From NCBI GenBank assembly GCA_018381235.1, contig JAGZSF010000014.1, forward strand, positions 10,743 through 74,742: DNA of 64,000 nucleotides. The letters are read 5' to 3'. The position numbers and the translations under genes are program-made. Position 1 is the stretch's first letter. Every line of letters starts with the position of its first letter. Of this stretch, positions 26,048-36,100 are shown one piece after another. Below the pieces are notes generated by a model, which was not told where the DNA came from, ran no database searches, and worked only from the letters and a program-made list of their open reading frames with translations. The stretch comes from Collinsella sp. (GTDB lineage Bacteria; Actinomycetota; Coriobacteriia; Coriobacteriales; Coriobacteriaceae).

Positions 26048-26284
26048 ATGGCAAAAAGCAAGCTCATCAAAGACACGACGCGTGCCGAACGCGAGGAAAT
26101 CATCAAGCTGGCACTCGCCGGCTGCGGCAACGGCAGCTGCGATAACTGCGGCAGTTGCAGCCTGGGGGCTGGCGACCCATACGGCACCTACCAGCCCTAC
26201 ATTGACGGCGAGATGGAAATCGCTGACATCAACATGTTGGTCGCCGAGCGCAACGCCAAACTCTTCGGCCTTCAGCGCGGATAG
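26048..26284 (+). CDS. Small Cys-rich protein
   Basis: 78 residues. GCGNGSCDNCGSC near residue 26 places four cysteines in a C-x4-C-x2-C-x2-C pattern, likely binding a metal or an iron-sulfur cluster. The rest is helical and charged. ATG 26048 follows GAGGA 5 nt upstream, so it is probably expressed. It lies between a divergent membrane protein and the convergent fhs gene. No family recognised. Confidence 0.6.
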   Translation: MAKSKLIKDTTRAEREEIIKLALAGCGNGSCDNCGSCSLGAGDPYGTYQPYIDGEMEIADINMLVAERNAKLFGLQRG

Positions 26285-26324
26285 AAAACAAAAGCCCCGC
26301 CGGGCCTTGTGGGCACGGCAGGGC
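26285..26324 (-). terminator. Terminator of fhs
   Basis: On the minus strand GCCCTGCCG (plus 26316-26324) pairs with CGGCGGGGC (plus 26294-26302) with one mismatch, followed by TTTTGTTTT. Confidence 0.7.
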
Positions 26325-26349
26325 GAGCAGGCAGTTATGGGCAACAGAC

Positions 26350-28017
26350 TTAGAACAGGCCGGTGATGTTGCCGTCGTTATCGACGTCGATGTTTTCGGC
26401 CGCGGGCACCTTGGGCAGGCCCGGCATGGTCAGGACGTTGCCGGTCAGCGCGACCACAAAGTGGGCGCCGGCGGAAACCTTGAGCTCGCGCACGGTGATG
26501 CGGAAGTTCTCGGGCGCGCCCAGAGCTTTGGCGTTATCGCTAAAGCTGTACTGGGTCTTGGCGACGCACACCGGCAGGTTACCAAAGCCGTTCTCGCGCA
26601 GCTCGGCGAGCTGGCGCTTGGCAGCCGGGGTAAAGTCGACGCCATCGGCGCGATAGACCTTGGTGGCAACAGCCTCCAGGGCATCGGCCACATCGGCACC
26701 GTCCTCGTAGGCAAACTTGAGCTCGCTCGGCTGCTCAATCAGGCGCATGACCTCATCGGCCAGGTCGAGTGCGCCCTCGCCACCCTTGGCCCAGACCTCG
26801 GACAGCTTCACATTGACACCCAGCTTCTGGCACTCGGACTCGATGAGCGCAAGTTCTGCCTCGGTGTCCGTCGGGAAGCGGTTGATGGCGACCACGCAGG
26901 GCAGACCGTAGACATTCTGGATGTTGTCGACGTGGCGCAGCAGGTTGGGCATGCCGGCCTTGAGGGCCTCAAGGTTCTCATCATTAAGATCGGCCTTGGC
27001 AACGCCGCCGTTGTACTTAAGCGCACGGGCAGTAGCGACAATCACGACGGCACTGGGGCGAACGCCCGTCATACGGCACTTGATGTCGAGGAACTTCTCG
27101 GCACCCAGGTCGGCACCAAAGCCGGCCTCGGTAATGGCGACATCGCCAAAACGCATGGCCATACGCGTTGCCATGATGGAGTTGCAGCCGTGGGCGATGT
27201 TGGCGAAGGGGCCGCCGTGGACAAACGCGGGCGTACCCTCGAGCGTCTGCACCAGATTGGGCTTGAGCGCATCCTTGAGCAGTGCGGCCATAGCTCCCTG
27301 GGCCTTAAGGTCGCGGGCGCGGACGGGCTCGCCGGCATAGCTGTAGCCGACAACAATCTCGCCCAAGCGCTCCTTAAGATCGTTGATGCTCGTGGACAGG
27401 CACAAGATCGCCATGACCTCAGAGGCAACGGTGATATCGAAGCCGTCCTCGCGCGGCACGCCCTGGGCCTTGCCGCCAATACCGTCGATGACGTGACGCA
27501 GCTGGCGATCGTTCATGTCGACGACGCGCTTCCAAGTGATGCGCTTAACGTCAATACCGAGCTGATTGCCCTGCTGGATGTGGTTATCAAGCATGGCGGC
27601 CAGCAGGTTATTGGCAGCACCGATGGCATGGAAGTCGCCGGTAAAGTGCAGGTTGATATCCTCCATGGGGATGACCTGAGCCCAGCCGCCGCCGGCAGCA
27701 CCGCCCTTAACGCCAAAGACGGGGCCGAGCGAAGGCTCGCGCAGGGCAACGGCACTCTTGACGCCGCGACGACGCAGGCCGTCGGCCAGACCGATGGTCG
27801 TGGTGGTCTTGCCCTCGCCCGCGGGCGTTGGGTTGATAGCGGTCACGAGGACGAGCTTGGCCTGGTGATCAGTCGGCTCGTTGAGCAGTGAATAGTCGAC
27901 CTTAGCCTTGTCGAAGCCGTACGGAATAAGGTGCTTAACGTCGACGCCGGCGTTCTTGGCCACCTCGGTAATAGGCAGTGGCGTGACAGAACGTGCGATT
28001 TCGATGTCAGTAGGCAT
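26350..28017 (-). CDS. fhs: Formate-tetrahydrofolate ligase
   Basis: 555 residues, full length. It joins formate to THF using ATP, giving 10-formyl-THF for the C1 pool. The nucleotide site PAGEGKTTTTIGLADGL near residue 60, FHAIGAANNLLAAMLDN and CRMTGVRPSAVVIVATARALKYNGG are all family signatures. ATG 28017 is preferred because AAAGGACC precedes it; the frame open to 28092 adds a non-family leader. It works with FchA and FolD at 14-15.6 kb. Confidence 0.97.
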   Translation of the reverse strand: MPTDIEIARSVTPLPITEVAKNAGVDVKHLIPYGFDKAKVDYSLLNEPTDHQAKLVLVTAINPTPAGEGKTTTTIGLADGLRRRGVKSAVALREPSLGPVFGVKGGAAGGGWAQVIPMEDINLHFTGDFHAIGAANNLLAAMLDNHIQQGNQLGIDVKRITWKRVVDMNDRQLRHVIDGIGGKAQGVPREDGFDITVASEVMAILCLSTSINDLKERLGEIVVGYSYAGEPVRARDLKAQGAMAALLKDALKPNLVQTLEGTPAFVHGGPFANIAHGCNSIMATRMAMRFGDVAITEAGFGADLGAEKFLDIKCRMTGVRPSAVVIVATARALKYNGGVAKADLNDENLEALKAGMPNLLRHVDNIQNVYGLPCVVAINRFPTDTEAELALIESECQKLGVNVKLSEVWAKGGEGALDLADEVMRLIEQPSELKFAYEDGADVADALEAVATKVYRADGVDFTPAAKRQLAELRENGFGNLPVCVAKTQYSFSDNAKALGAPENFRITVRELKVSAGAHFVVALTGNVLTMPGLPKVPAAENIDVDNDGNITGLF

Positions 28018-28163
28018 GGGCGGTCCTTTCGTTACCGAATGAGAAAAAGACCAATTCAGCATAGCACGGGCGCGCAATAGTAAAACGCCCATAACCGATG
28101 AATGGCGATATGTTTATCCAATGCTCAGCGATAGCCTACAGATCAGCCAAAACAAACCCGCCT

Positions 28164-29231
28164 CTAAACGGCTGGCTCGATGCCCAAATGTTCAAAGGTG
28201 CGAAGCGTTGCCTGACGGCCCTGGGGCGTGCGAATCATCAAGCCGCACTGCAGCAGATAGGGCTCATAGACATCCTCGAGCGTACCCGGGTCCTCGCCCA
28301 CCGCGCTGGCAAGGGTCGTCAGGCCCACGGCACGGCCGGAGAACGTCTTGGCGAGCGTCTCCAAGATGCGAATATCCATCCAGTCCAGACCAAGCTCATC
28401 AATCTCGAAGAACTCGAGTGCCTGACGGCAAATATCAAGCTCAATAGGACCGTTGCCGCGCACCTGCGCATAGTCGCGCACGCGTTTGAGCAGACGGTTG
28501 GCCAGGCGCGGCGTGCCACGCGAACGCGAGCCGATCTCGAGCGCACTCGGATGGTCTATCGTCACGCCCAAGATGGTCGCCGAGCGGGTCACGATCTGGG
28601 CAAGCTCCTCGACCGTGTAGTAATCCAGGCGATACGAAATGCCAAAGCGGTCGCGCAGCGGGCCGGTCAGCATGCCCGAGCGAGTCGTTGCCGCCACCAG
28701 CGTGAACTTAGGGATATCCAGGCGAATCGAGCGCGCCGCCGGACCCTTACCGATAACGATATCGAGCGCAAAGTCCTCCATCGCGGGATACAGAACTTCC
28801 TCGACCGAACGGTTGAGTCGGTGGATCTCGTCGATAAACAGTACGTCACCCGGCTGCAAGTTAGTCAGGATAGCCGCGAGGTCGCCGGTACGCGCAATGG
28901 CCGGGCCACTCGTCGTCTTGATCTGAGCGCCCAGCTCGTTGGCGATAACGGTAGCCAGCGTGGTCTTGCCCAGGCCCGGAGGACCCGAGAAGATCACGTG
29001 GTCGAGCGTCTCGCCACGGCTCTGCGCCGCCTCGATCAGCACGCGAAGGCTCTGCTTGATATGCTCCTGACCGCAGTAGTCGTCCAGGCGCTGGGGACGC
29101 AGGGTACGGTCGACATCGAGGTCTTCGGGCGTCAGCTCCGAGCCCACCATGCGCTCACCGTGCGCCATGGATGCCGCCGGCGAGTTGCCGGGCGTCGCCC
29201 ACAGGTCCTGAGAGTCATCGGCTTCCCACAT
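28164..29231 (-). CDS. ruvB: Holliday junction branch-migration ATPase RuvB
   Basis: 355 residues. The hexameric AAA+ motor of RuvAB that moves Holliday junctions in recombination repair. Walker A GPPGLGKTTLA (about residue 105), Walker B LFIDEIHRLNR, and the C-terminal winged-helix part with RGTPRLANRLLKRVRDYAQ are present. Its ATG overlaps the ruvA stop codon by one base, so the pair is translationally coupled. Third gene of ruvC-ruvA-ruvB. Confidence 0.98.
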   Translation of the reverse strand: MWEADDSQDLWATPGNSPAASMAHGERMVGSELTPEDLDVDRTLRPQRLDDYCGQEHIKQSLRVLIEAAQSRGETLDHVIFSGPPGLGKTTLATVIANELGAQIKTTSGPAIARTGDLAAILTNLQPGDVLFIDEIHRLNRSVEEVLYPAMEDFALDIVIGKGPAARSIRLDIPKFTLVAATTRSGMLTGPLRDRFGISYRLDYYTVEELAQIVTRSATILGVTIDHPSALEIGSRSRGTPRLANRLLKRVRDYAQVRGNGPIELDICRQALEFFEIDELGLDWMDIRILETLAKTFSGRAVGLTTLASAVGEDPGTLEDVYEPYLLQCGLMIRTPQGRQATLRTFEHLGIEPAV

Positions 29232-29851
29232 CACGCATCCATTCCGAGTCGCTTAAGCGCCGCGCCGAGCAGATCCTCGACACGCATATCCTGCCCATCA
29301 TACCCGCTCAGGGCAACCTCGGTCTCCTGAGGGCTAAAGCCCATGGAAAGGAGCGCCGCGCGGGCGTCATCGATCGCCGAGGGAGCGGCGGCGGGAACCG
29401 GCATCGCAACCTGACCGGGAATTACGTCGACCGGAACAAAGCCCTTGTCCTTGGCAAAGGTACTCTTGAGCTCCAAGATGAGGCGTTGGGCGGTCTTTTT
29501 GCCCACACCGGGCACCTTGGCCATGCCCTTGTCATCCTCGGCCATTACCAGGGAATACAGCTGTCCCACGGTATAGGTGGAAAGCACGGCAAGCGCCAGG
29601 CGTGGACCGACGCCCGAGACAGAAACGAGCCGATCGAACATCGTGCGCTCGTCCTTGGAAGCAAAGCCAAAAAGCGTCATGGCGTCCTCGCGCACCTGCA
29701 TGCGGGTATAGAGGCGAACCTCACCGCCGGGCGTAGGCAGCGTGGCGGCAGTGCTGCCCGAAATACCGAGCTCAAAGCCCACGCCCGATACATCGACGAC
29801 GGCCGAGCTCATCGTGGCCTCGACAAGCGTTCCATGGAGCTGGGAGATCAT
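29231..29851 (-). CDS. ruvA: Holliday junction DNA-binding protein RuvA
   Basis: 206 residues, normal length. It binds the four-way junction and loads RuvB. The N-terminal OB part (MISQLHGTLVEA), two helix-hairpin-helix motifs (VSGVGPRLALAVLS and VPGVGKKTAQRLILELK) and the C-terminal RuvB-contact domain (ARAALLSMGFSPQE) are all visible. The start overlaps the ruvC stop. Confidence 0.97.
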   Translation of the reverse strand: MISQLHGTLVEATMSSAVVDVSGVGFELGISGSTAATLPTPGGEVRLYTRMQVREDAMTLFGFASKDERTMFDRLVSVSGVGPRLALAVLSTYTVGQLYSLVMAEDDKGMAKVPGVGKKTAQRLILELKSTFAKDKGFVPVDVIPGQVAMPVPAAAPSAIDDARAALLSMGFSPQETEVALSGYDGQDMRVEDLLGAALKRLGMDA

Positions 29852-30372
29852 CAGTATCCGGTTCCTCTCTGTTGATAGAACTCGCCGCCGGTAAGCGCCC
29901 GGGTACGGCTTAGGTTAACGTGACAGATGGCGCAAGCTAGGGCATCGGCGGCATGGTCTGGGTGAGGGTCGTGATCGAGCTGCGTGAGCGTGCGCACCAT
30001 GTAGGCAACCTGCCGCTTGTCTGCGGCACCCGTGCCCACCACGGCCTGCTTAATCTGCATGGGCGTGTATTCGCCAATCTCGAGCGCGCATTCCGAAAGC
30101 GCCACGAGCGCGGCACCGCGGGCATGCGCCGTGGGGATGGCCGAGCGGACGTTAGCGCCAAAGTAGATGCTCTCGATAGCCGCGGTATCGGGACGGTAGC
30201 GTTCGACGACGCCCTTGAGGTCGTGGGCGATATGCGACAGGCGCACCGCGAGCGGGCTGCCCGCGCTGGTCTCGATACAACCGTAGGCACGGCAGCGAAC
30301 CTCGCCACGTCGCTCCTCGATAATCCCCCAGCCCGTATGGGCCAAACCGGGGTCGATACCCAAAATGACCAA
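29851..30372 (-). CDS. ruvC: Crossover junction endodeoxyribonuclease RuvC
   Basis: 173 residues if started at TTG 30372, which has GGGAGG 5 nt upstream and gives the same length as other RuvC proteins. The frame opens to a GTG at 30429 without a good site. RuvC resolves Holliday junctions with metal-bound acids: the first Asp in GIDPGLAHTGWG, Glu in AAIESIYFG, and HPDHAADALACAICH near the end are seen. First gene of the ruvCAB operon. Confidence 0.95.
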   Translation of the reverse strand: MVILGIDPGLAHTGWGIIEERRGEVRCRAYGCIETSAGSPLAVRLSHIAHDLKGVVERYRPDTAAIESIYFGANVRSAIPTAHARGAALVALSECALEIGEYTPMQIKQAVVGTGAADKRQVAYMVRTLTQLDHDPHPDHAADALACAICHVNLSRTRALTGGEFYQQRGTGY

Positions 30373-30510
30373 GCCAACCTCCCCTCGCCTTTTTTCCAAG
30401 CGCAAGGCAAGGCCCCGCGCATCATTCACGAACGTCTGTTCTAGAATAACACAACGGGGCCAAAGTGCTTAGTTGAAGTGTCGGGGTTGGAAGCGAATCC
30501 TATCCCATAG

Positions 30511-32496
30511 TTAGTTCTGCGAGAAAAAGGGGAACTGCCTCGGATCAACCGGCGGATGCGGCATCGGGCCACCCTGGGGACTACCTTGCGAGCCGCCCTG
30601 ACCGCCCATCATCTTATCGATGGCGTCCTGAACCTCGCCCTCGAACTTTTTCATTCCCTCGTGCAAACGACGCTGACCGTCCTCAGAGCGCAGCTCCTCC
30701 ATCTGCTCGGGCGAAATACCCAGAAGCTCGCCCAGCACGCCCATCATCTCGTTTCGCACGCGCTCGCTCGTATCCTCGTCAGCAAAACGGCGCACCTCGG
30801 CGCGCGCCAGCGAATCGACCGTCATACGCTCCTTGCCGTTAAGCCCCAGGTCGGACCACGCGAGCATGTACGGCCAGGCACGCTCGGCAAACGAACGGGC
30901 CGAGACGATCGGCGCCATCGGCAACATGCGGCGGGCAGCTTCACCCTGTCGAACGAGCATCAGCAGCAGCGAGCAGGCCTCAGGCTTGCCAGCGGCCATC
31001 GGGATGTCGTCGAAAGATCGATTGCGGTCCACGTGCGCCTCGAGCGCCCCATCGACCTCACCCGGCTCAAGCCCGCCGAGCAGCTGCGCCGCGCGGTCGA
31101 GCATATCGACCGGACCGTCGAGCGTTGAGAGCGCCTGCGCCAGCACTCGCTCCATACAATCTTCCACCGCGTTGAGCGTCACGAGCTCTTGGGGCACCAC
31201 GGCAGACGTGCGGTTGCGCACACGTGCCACAAACTCAAGCGTCGACAGGTACACATCGCCAAAGGGCGCGTAATCGCCCTGGTAGCCGCCGCAAAGCGCC
31301 GGCGCCGCCAGCGCGTACTCGGTTTTGGACAGCGGGCTCAGCGCCATCGCACCCAGCTCGAGCGCCGTGTCCTCCAGCATGAGGCCCAGCGTGCGCGAGC
31401 GCAGACGCTCGGCATCACCCGCCGACACGTCGCGATCGAGCACACGCGCCGCATCCGGTGCATCGCGCTCGACGGTGCGAATGTGCAAACGCTCGGCGAT
31501 GGCGCGGACGGCGGCACAGCGGGCAGCCTCGGCCTCTTCCTGCGCCGGCGTAAAGATACGGTTGCGCCCCAGCACCAGGCCAATCACATTGCGCGGGCCC
31601 AGAGCGTCGACGGCCAGCGCCGCTAGCAGGGACGACGGCAAGTCACCCTCGAGTGCCACCACAGCACGCGACGCACCGTGTGCTCGGGCGTTGTCGCGCA
31701 CGGCGAGCACCAGCGCCTGCCACAGCCACTCCTCGGAACGGAACTCGGGCAGTTCGTGATCTTCCAGGGCATCAAGCATCACGCCGCGCTGAATCTCCTG
31801 GACCAGCAGGCTCTCCTCAAAACACGGCGCCTGGGCCACCACGCGACCGCAGTCGTCGAGCACAAACGAACCGCCGGTATACACCGACTCGTCATAGGCG
31901 CCGACCGGCGCCATGCAGGCAAACCACACGCTGCGCTTGGATGCGATCTTGCGGTAGGCGCCGCAGCGAACGGCGGCAATGGCGGCAGTCTCGCGGTCGG
32001 TCATGTCAAACGCGTTGAATTGGAAATACGCGATGAGGTCGACGCCGGTCGGCAGCATCTCGAGCTCGCGGTCCAAGTCGAAGATCACGGCGATACGCAC
32101 GCCGTCCACATCGAAGACTGGCGGCGCCCAACGGGCATCGCCGGTCCCACCGCGCTGCAGGGCAATGCTCGAACGGGCCGGCACCACATGGCCGTCCTTG
32201 AGCATCATGTAGTCGAGCAGGGGCTGGCCCTCAAACGAAACTGCCGCGGGCACGATGCAGATCATATCGAGCTCTTGGATACGCTCGGCGACGCCGGTCA
32301 AGCCGGCAAGTATGTCGTGCTCAAAGTCGGCAGCGCCCACCAGGCCACCGGGCATGGCGCCCATAAAGAGCGGAGCCGGAACGCACAGCACGCGCGCCCC
32401 GCGCTCGTGGGCCAAACGAGCCTGGTCCTCGATGCGGCCGCAAATGCCCTCAATATCACCCAGGCGCATATCGATCTGTGCAAGCGCGAGCTTCAT
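30511..32496 (-). CDS. NAD synthetase-like protein with lost catalytic residues
   Basis: 661 residues with the two-domain plan of glutamine-dependent NadE: nitrilase-type glutaminase (1-270) then an ATP-pyrophosphatase-like synthetase (290-560). The key residues look gone. The glutaminase Glu motif (PExxLTGY) reads PAPLFMGAM, and the Cys motif (ICEDxW) reads VIFDLDRE. The synthetase P-loop SGGxDS reads EGDLPSS. Yet the fold is kept, e.g. LSKTEYALAAP and QGDYAPFGDVY, which match the NadE substrate loop. A Gly/Gln/Pro tail is added. ATG 32496 follows GAAAGGG. Likely a pseudoenzyme with a structural or regulatory job, or one that uses other residues. Confidence 0.7.
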   Translation of the reverse strand: MKLALAQIDMRLGDIEGICGRIEDQARLAHERGARVLCVPAPLFMGAMPGGLVGAADFEHDILAGLTGVAERIQELDMICIVPAAVSFEGQPLLDYMMLKDGHVVPARSSIALQRGGTGDARWAPPVFDVDGVRIAVIFDLDRELEMLPTGVDLIAYFQFNAFDMTDRETAAIAAVRCGAYRKIASKRSVWFACMAPVGAYDESVYTGGSFVLDDCGRVVAQAPCFEESLLVQEIQRGVMLDALEDHELPEFRSEEWLWQALVLAVRDNARAHGASRAVVALEGDLPSSLLAALAVDALGPRNVIGLVLGRNRIFTPAQEEAEAARCAAVRAIAERLHIRTVERDAPDAARVLDRDVSAGDAERLRSRTLGLMLEDTALELGAMALSPLSKTEYALAAPALCGGYQGDYAPFGDVYLSTLEFVARVRNRTSAVVPQELVTLNAVEDCMERVLAQALSTLDGPVDMLDRAAQLLGGLEPGEVDGALEAHVDRNRSFDDIPMAAGKPEACSLLLMLVRQGEAARRMLPMAPIVSARSFAERAWPYMLAWSDLGLNGKERMTVDSLARAEVRRFADEDTSERVRNEMMGVLGELLGISPEQMEELRSEDGQRRLHEGMKKFEGEVQDAIDKMMGGQGGSQGSPQGGPMPHPPVDPRQFPFFSQN

Positions 32497-32534
32497 GGCC
32501 CAGCCCTTTCCGTCGTAAACCATCGAAATCGTAG

Positions 32535-32567
32535 TAAAAGCGCCGGCCGCATAATGCAGCCGGCGCT
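32535..32567 (-). terminator. Terminator after superoxide reductase gene
   Basis: On the minus strand AGCGCCGGC pairs perfectly with GCCGGCGCT (plus 32539-32547 and 32559-32567), followed by TTTT. Confidence 0.85.
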
Positions 32568-32613
32568 TGCATGTGCATATGCTAGCTATGATACCCCGAG
32601 CGGGGGCGCGCTC

Positions 32614-32976
32614 CTAGAATGTCGCGGACCACAGCCCGTGCAGGTTGCAGTAGGCATAGACGGTACCGGTCTTGGAACCGCCAGCGAAAAACGTCGTGGG
32701 CTTCATGCCGGGCTCAAGGTAATGGATCTCCAGGCGGCCCTCGGCCTCAAGCGCGATCCACTCGATGTAGTGCTCGGGCAGCATGGGGTGCTCCGTCGAG
32801 CCCACGCGCGCACGAATAACGTGGCCGTCGCGCTCGATCTCGACAACAGGCACGTGCTTCTCGTGCGCCGCATCCTCGGTGTTTGCCGTCAGCTCCGTGC
32901 AGCCGGCAGGGGTCGCAACGCCGTCGCCAAGGGCGGCAATGAGCTTGCCGTCGGAGTCCTTAAAGAATTTCGCCAT
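32614..32976 (-). CDS. Desulfoferrodoxin-type superoxide reductase
   Basis: 120 residues. It reduces superoxide to peroxide in anaerobes without making oxygen. The centre-II iron ligands are kept: His in EKHVPVVE, two His in TEHPMLPEHYIEW, and Cys plus His in YCNLHGLW. The N-terminal desulforedoxin-like part is present in length but its CxxC is gone and only one Cys (PAGCTEL) remains, so centre I is lost (class III-like). ATG 32976 follows AAAGGAG. Stand-alone gene with its own terminator. Confidence 0.92.
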   Translation of the reverse strand: MAKFFKDSDGKLIAALGDGVATPAGCTELTANTEDAAHEKHVPVVEIERDGHVIRARVGSTEHPMLPEHYIEWIALEAEGRLEIHYLEPGMKPTTFFAGGSKTGTVYAYCNLHGLWSATF

Positions 32977-33126
32977 GATGTTCTCCTTTGCTGATGTGCC
33001 GATGTTCTCGATGGTTCTTATGCCCAAAGGCAGGCGAACCATCCACGGCATGGCAAATGAACACATAACGGGCGGGAACGGTGGGGTGGCGCGTACTATC
33101 CGCCCTGGCGGCCCCACCCGAGCGGG

Positions 33127-36100
33127 TTAGCGACCGTCGCCACCGAGCAGTGCCAGAACATCCTCGCGCGTAAACAGTGCCGATGAGATGCCGTCGCCGC
33201 CGAGCACGCTGTTGACCAGATCGCGCTTGGACTCCTGCATCTGCATAATGCGTTCCTCGATCGTGTCCTTGGCGATGAGTTTGTACACGGTCACGGTGTG
33301 CTGCTGGCCAATACGGTGGGCACGGTCGGTCGCTTGGTCCTGCGCCGCCACGTTCCACCACGGGTCGTAGTGGATGACCACGTCGGCAGCCGTCAAATTA
33401 AGGCCCACGCCGCCCGCCTTGAGCGAAATCAAGAACACCGGCACCTCGCCTGCCTGGAACTGCGCAACCATCTTGGCGCGGCTCTCCTTAGACGATGCGC
33501 CCGTGAGCTTAAGGAAGGCGATGTCCTCCTTGGCCAGGCGCTTGCCAATGATATCGAGCATGCCCGTAAACTGGCTGAACAGCAAGATGCGATGACCGCC
33601 GTCGAGCGCTCCGTGGACGAGCTCCATGCATGTATCGAGCTTGGCGCTTCCCGCCTTGTAGTCCGCATAGTGCAGATGCGGGTCGCAGCAGATCTGACGC
33701 AGCTTGGTGAGTTCGGCAAGTACCTTGAGCTTGTTTTTCTTAAACTCGGATGCCTCGCGGTGCTGAACCTGCTGGGCGATGCGGTCCTGGTTTGCCAGGT
33801 AGAGCTTGCGCTGCTCGCCGGTAAGCTGCGCCATCACCGTATCCTCGATCTTCTCGGGCAGGTCGGCCACCACCTCTTCCTTGACGCGACGCAGCACAAA
33901 CGGCGATACGAGCGCCTGCAGACGAGCGGCACTATCGCCCTCGGCATGCTCGACGGGACTTTCAAAGCGCTTGGCAAATGAGTCGCGCGTGCCCAGAAGG
34001 CCCGGCATCAAAAAGTCGAAGATGCTCCAGAGCTCGGACAGGCGGTTTTCGATGGGCGTGCCCGTCAGGGCAAAGCGCACGCCGGCCGGCAGGCGCTTGG
34101 CGGCGCGCGCTACCTGCGTGAGCGGGTTTTTAATGTACTGGGCCTCGTCGAGCACCACGCGGGCAAAGTCCTGCTCGGCATACTCGTCGATATCGCGGCG
34201 CATGAGGTCATACGACGTCACGACCACGTTATGCTCGTCGGCTCCGGCTATCTGCACGCGGCGCTGCGCTTTGGCGCCCACAATGGCACACACATCGAGC
34301 GAGGGGGCAAAGCGCTCCAGCTCGGCGGTCCAGTTGTACACAAGCGACGCAGGACATACCACGAGCGTGGGCTTAGTGTCCCCCGCCTCCACGCGCGCCA
34401 GGATATGTGCGATCATCTGCAGCGTTTTGCCTAGGCCCATATCGTCGGCCAAGATACCGCCGAGGCCCAGGTGCTCGAGCGAGCCGAGCCACTGGTAGCC
34501 GTCGACCTGATAGCCGCGCAGTGTGGCCTTGAGCGAGACTGGCACCGTAAAGTCCATCTTGCCGAGCGTGTCCAGGCGCTCGACGGTGCGGCGGAACGCG
34601 GCGTCGCGATCGGCCTCGAGCGCCGGCGTGCGCGCGAGCATGCTGTCGACAAAAAGGGTGCTCGACGCGGGAAGCGACACGCCGTCGAGCAGGTCGACAG
34701 CATCGACCCCCAGGTCCTCGGCAAGGCCAAACGCAGCGCGGGCACCTTCATCCAGGCGAACGATGTCGCCGGACGTAAGGCGAGCGAACGTCTGGTGGCG
34801 CTTGTACGAGTCCAGATAGATGGCAAGATCTGCCGCCGAAAGACCGCTCGTGCCCAGTTCGACATCGAGCAGGTTGCTCTTGACGGTCGCACGCACCGAA
34901 AGCTTGGGCGCAGGACGGACCGAGATCTGGCGCAGGCGGTCGCTGAGCATGACCTCGCCCAGCTCGGACAGGGCAGACAGGCCCTCGGTCAGCAAGTGGA
35001 ACAGGCGGGCGTCGTCGCGCTCCTCAAACGCCAGGCCGCCCTCGTAGAAATCGAAGTACAGGGCCGCCGTGTCCATAACGCGAAACTCCGCCACCGTATC
35101 GCGGGGCGGAACGCCGGGACGTTGCTCTTCGAAAGGACTGCCCGGAGCACCAAGACTAAAGAGATCTGCCGACCAATCACCGTAGGTCACCGTAATCTTG
35201 CAGGTCACAAGACCATCGTCGACGCCAATCGCCATGGCAAAACTCGGCTCGGGTGCCACGGCGTCGAGCGCGGCGGGAGCGGTCAGGTCGGTATAGTCGC
35301 GCAAGATAGGCAGCGCCATGCGGCAGAACTCGCCCACCTGGTCGGCGGCGATATGGACCGGCGTGCGGCAGGGCAACAAGTGCGAAAGGAACGGCGCCGC
35401 ATGTTGGGCAAACGCCGTGTCGGTACGGCGCGCGCGGCGCGTATCGACCAGATAGGCTGCGTCGCTCGCGACAAAGCAATGCGTATCGGCCGGAAGGCGC
35501 AAGTCGTAGCTGCCTCCCGCCGCCGGTGCAATCTTGGCGGCAAGAAGCGGCGGGCGCTTAGCCGGGACTTCGCCCTCCCCCTGCGGCGACGACTCGACGG
35601 CCACCTCGTAGGAGCGATGCGTCGTCGTCCCCCGCGACCAAGCGGGCTCAAAGGACATGGTCCTGCCGCGCAGCAGGTCCAGCACGGACACGACGGAATA
35701 CTCGGATACCGGCAACTGACGCTCGGCGACAAAGCCGCTGCGGGCAAAGTCATACGATGCCGAGCGCGAGCTCGTAATATCGCCTAGGTAGGCGACCGTC
35801 ATTGCGATAAAGTCGAGCAGCTTTGTCGACACGTCATCGAAAGCCTCGGGCACATGGGCAAACGTAAGCTTCTTGCCATAGGAGAACGTACCGCCACGCA
35901 CATAGGCATCGGCCATGCCGTCGATATCCTTAACCACGTAGGACACCGAACCGCAGCGAATGCGAAACTCGAGTGCCCAGTTAAAGCGATCGGCAAACAG
36001 CGGATTGTAGTACGGCACCAGCGAGGGCTCCAGCACCGCTTTGGGCGCATCGGGGTCAATGGTGCCGGCGAGCTTGCGACGCATGGCCACGAGCTCGTCC

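Noticed and set aside
26461..27891. 476-codon plus-strand frame opposite fhs
   Set aside because: Shadow of fhs with no family pattern of its own.
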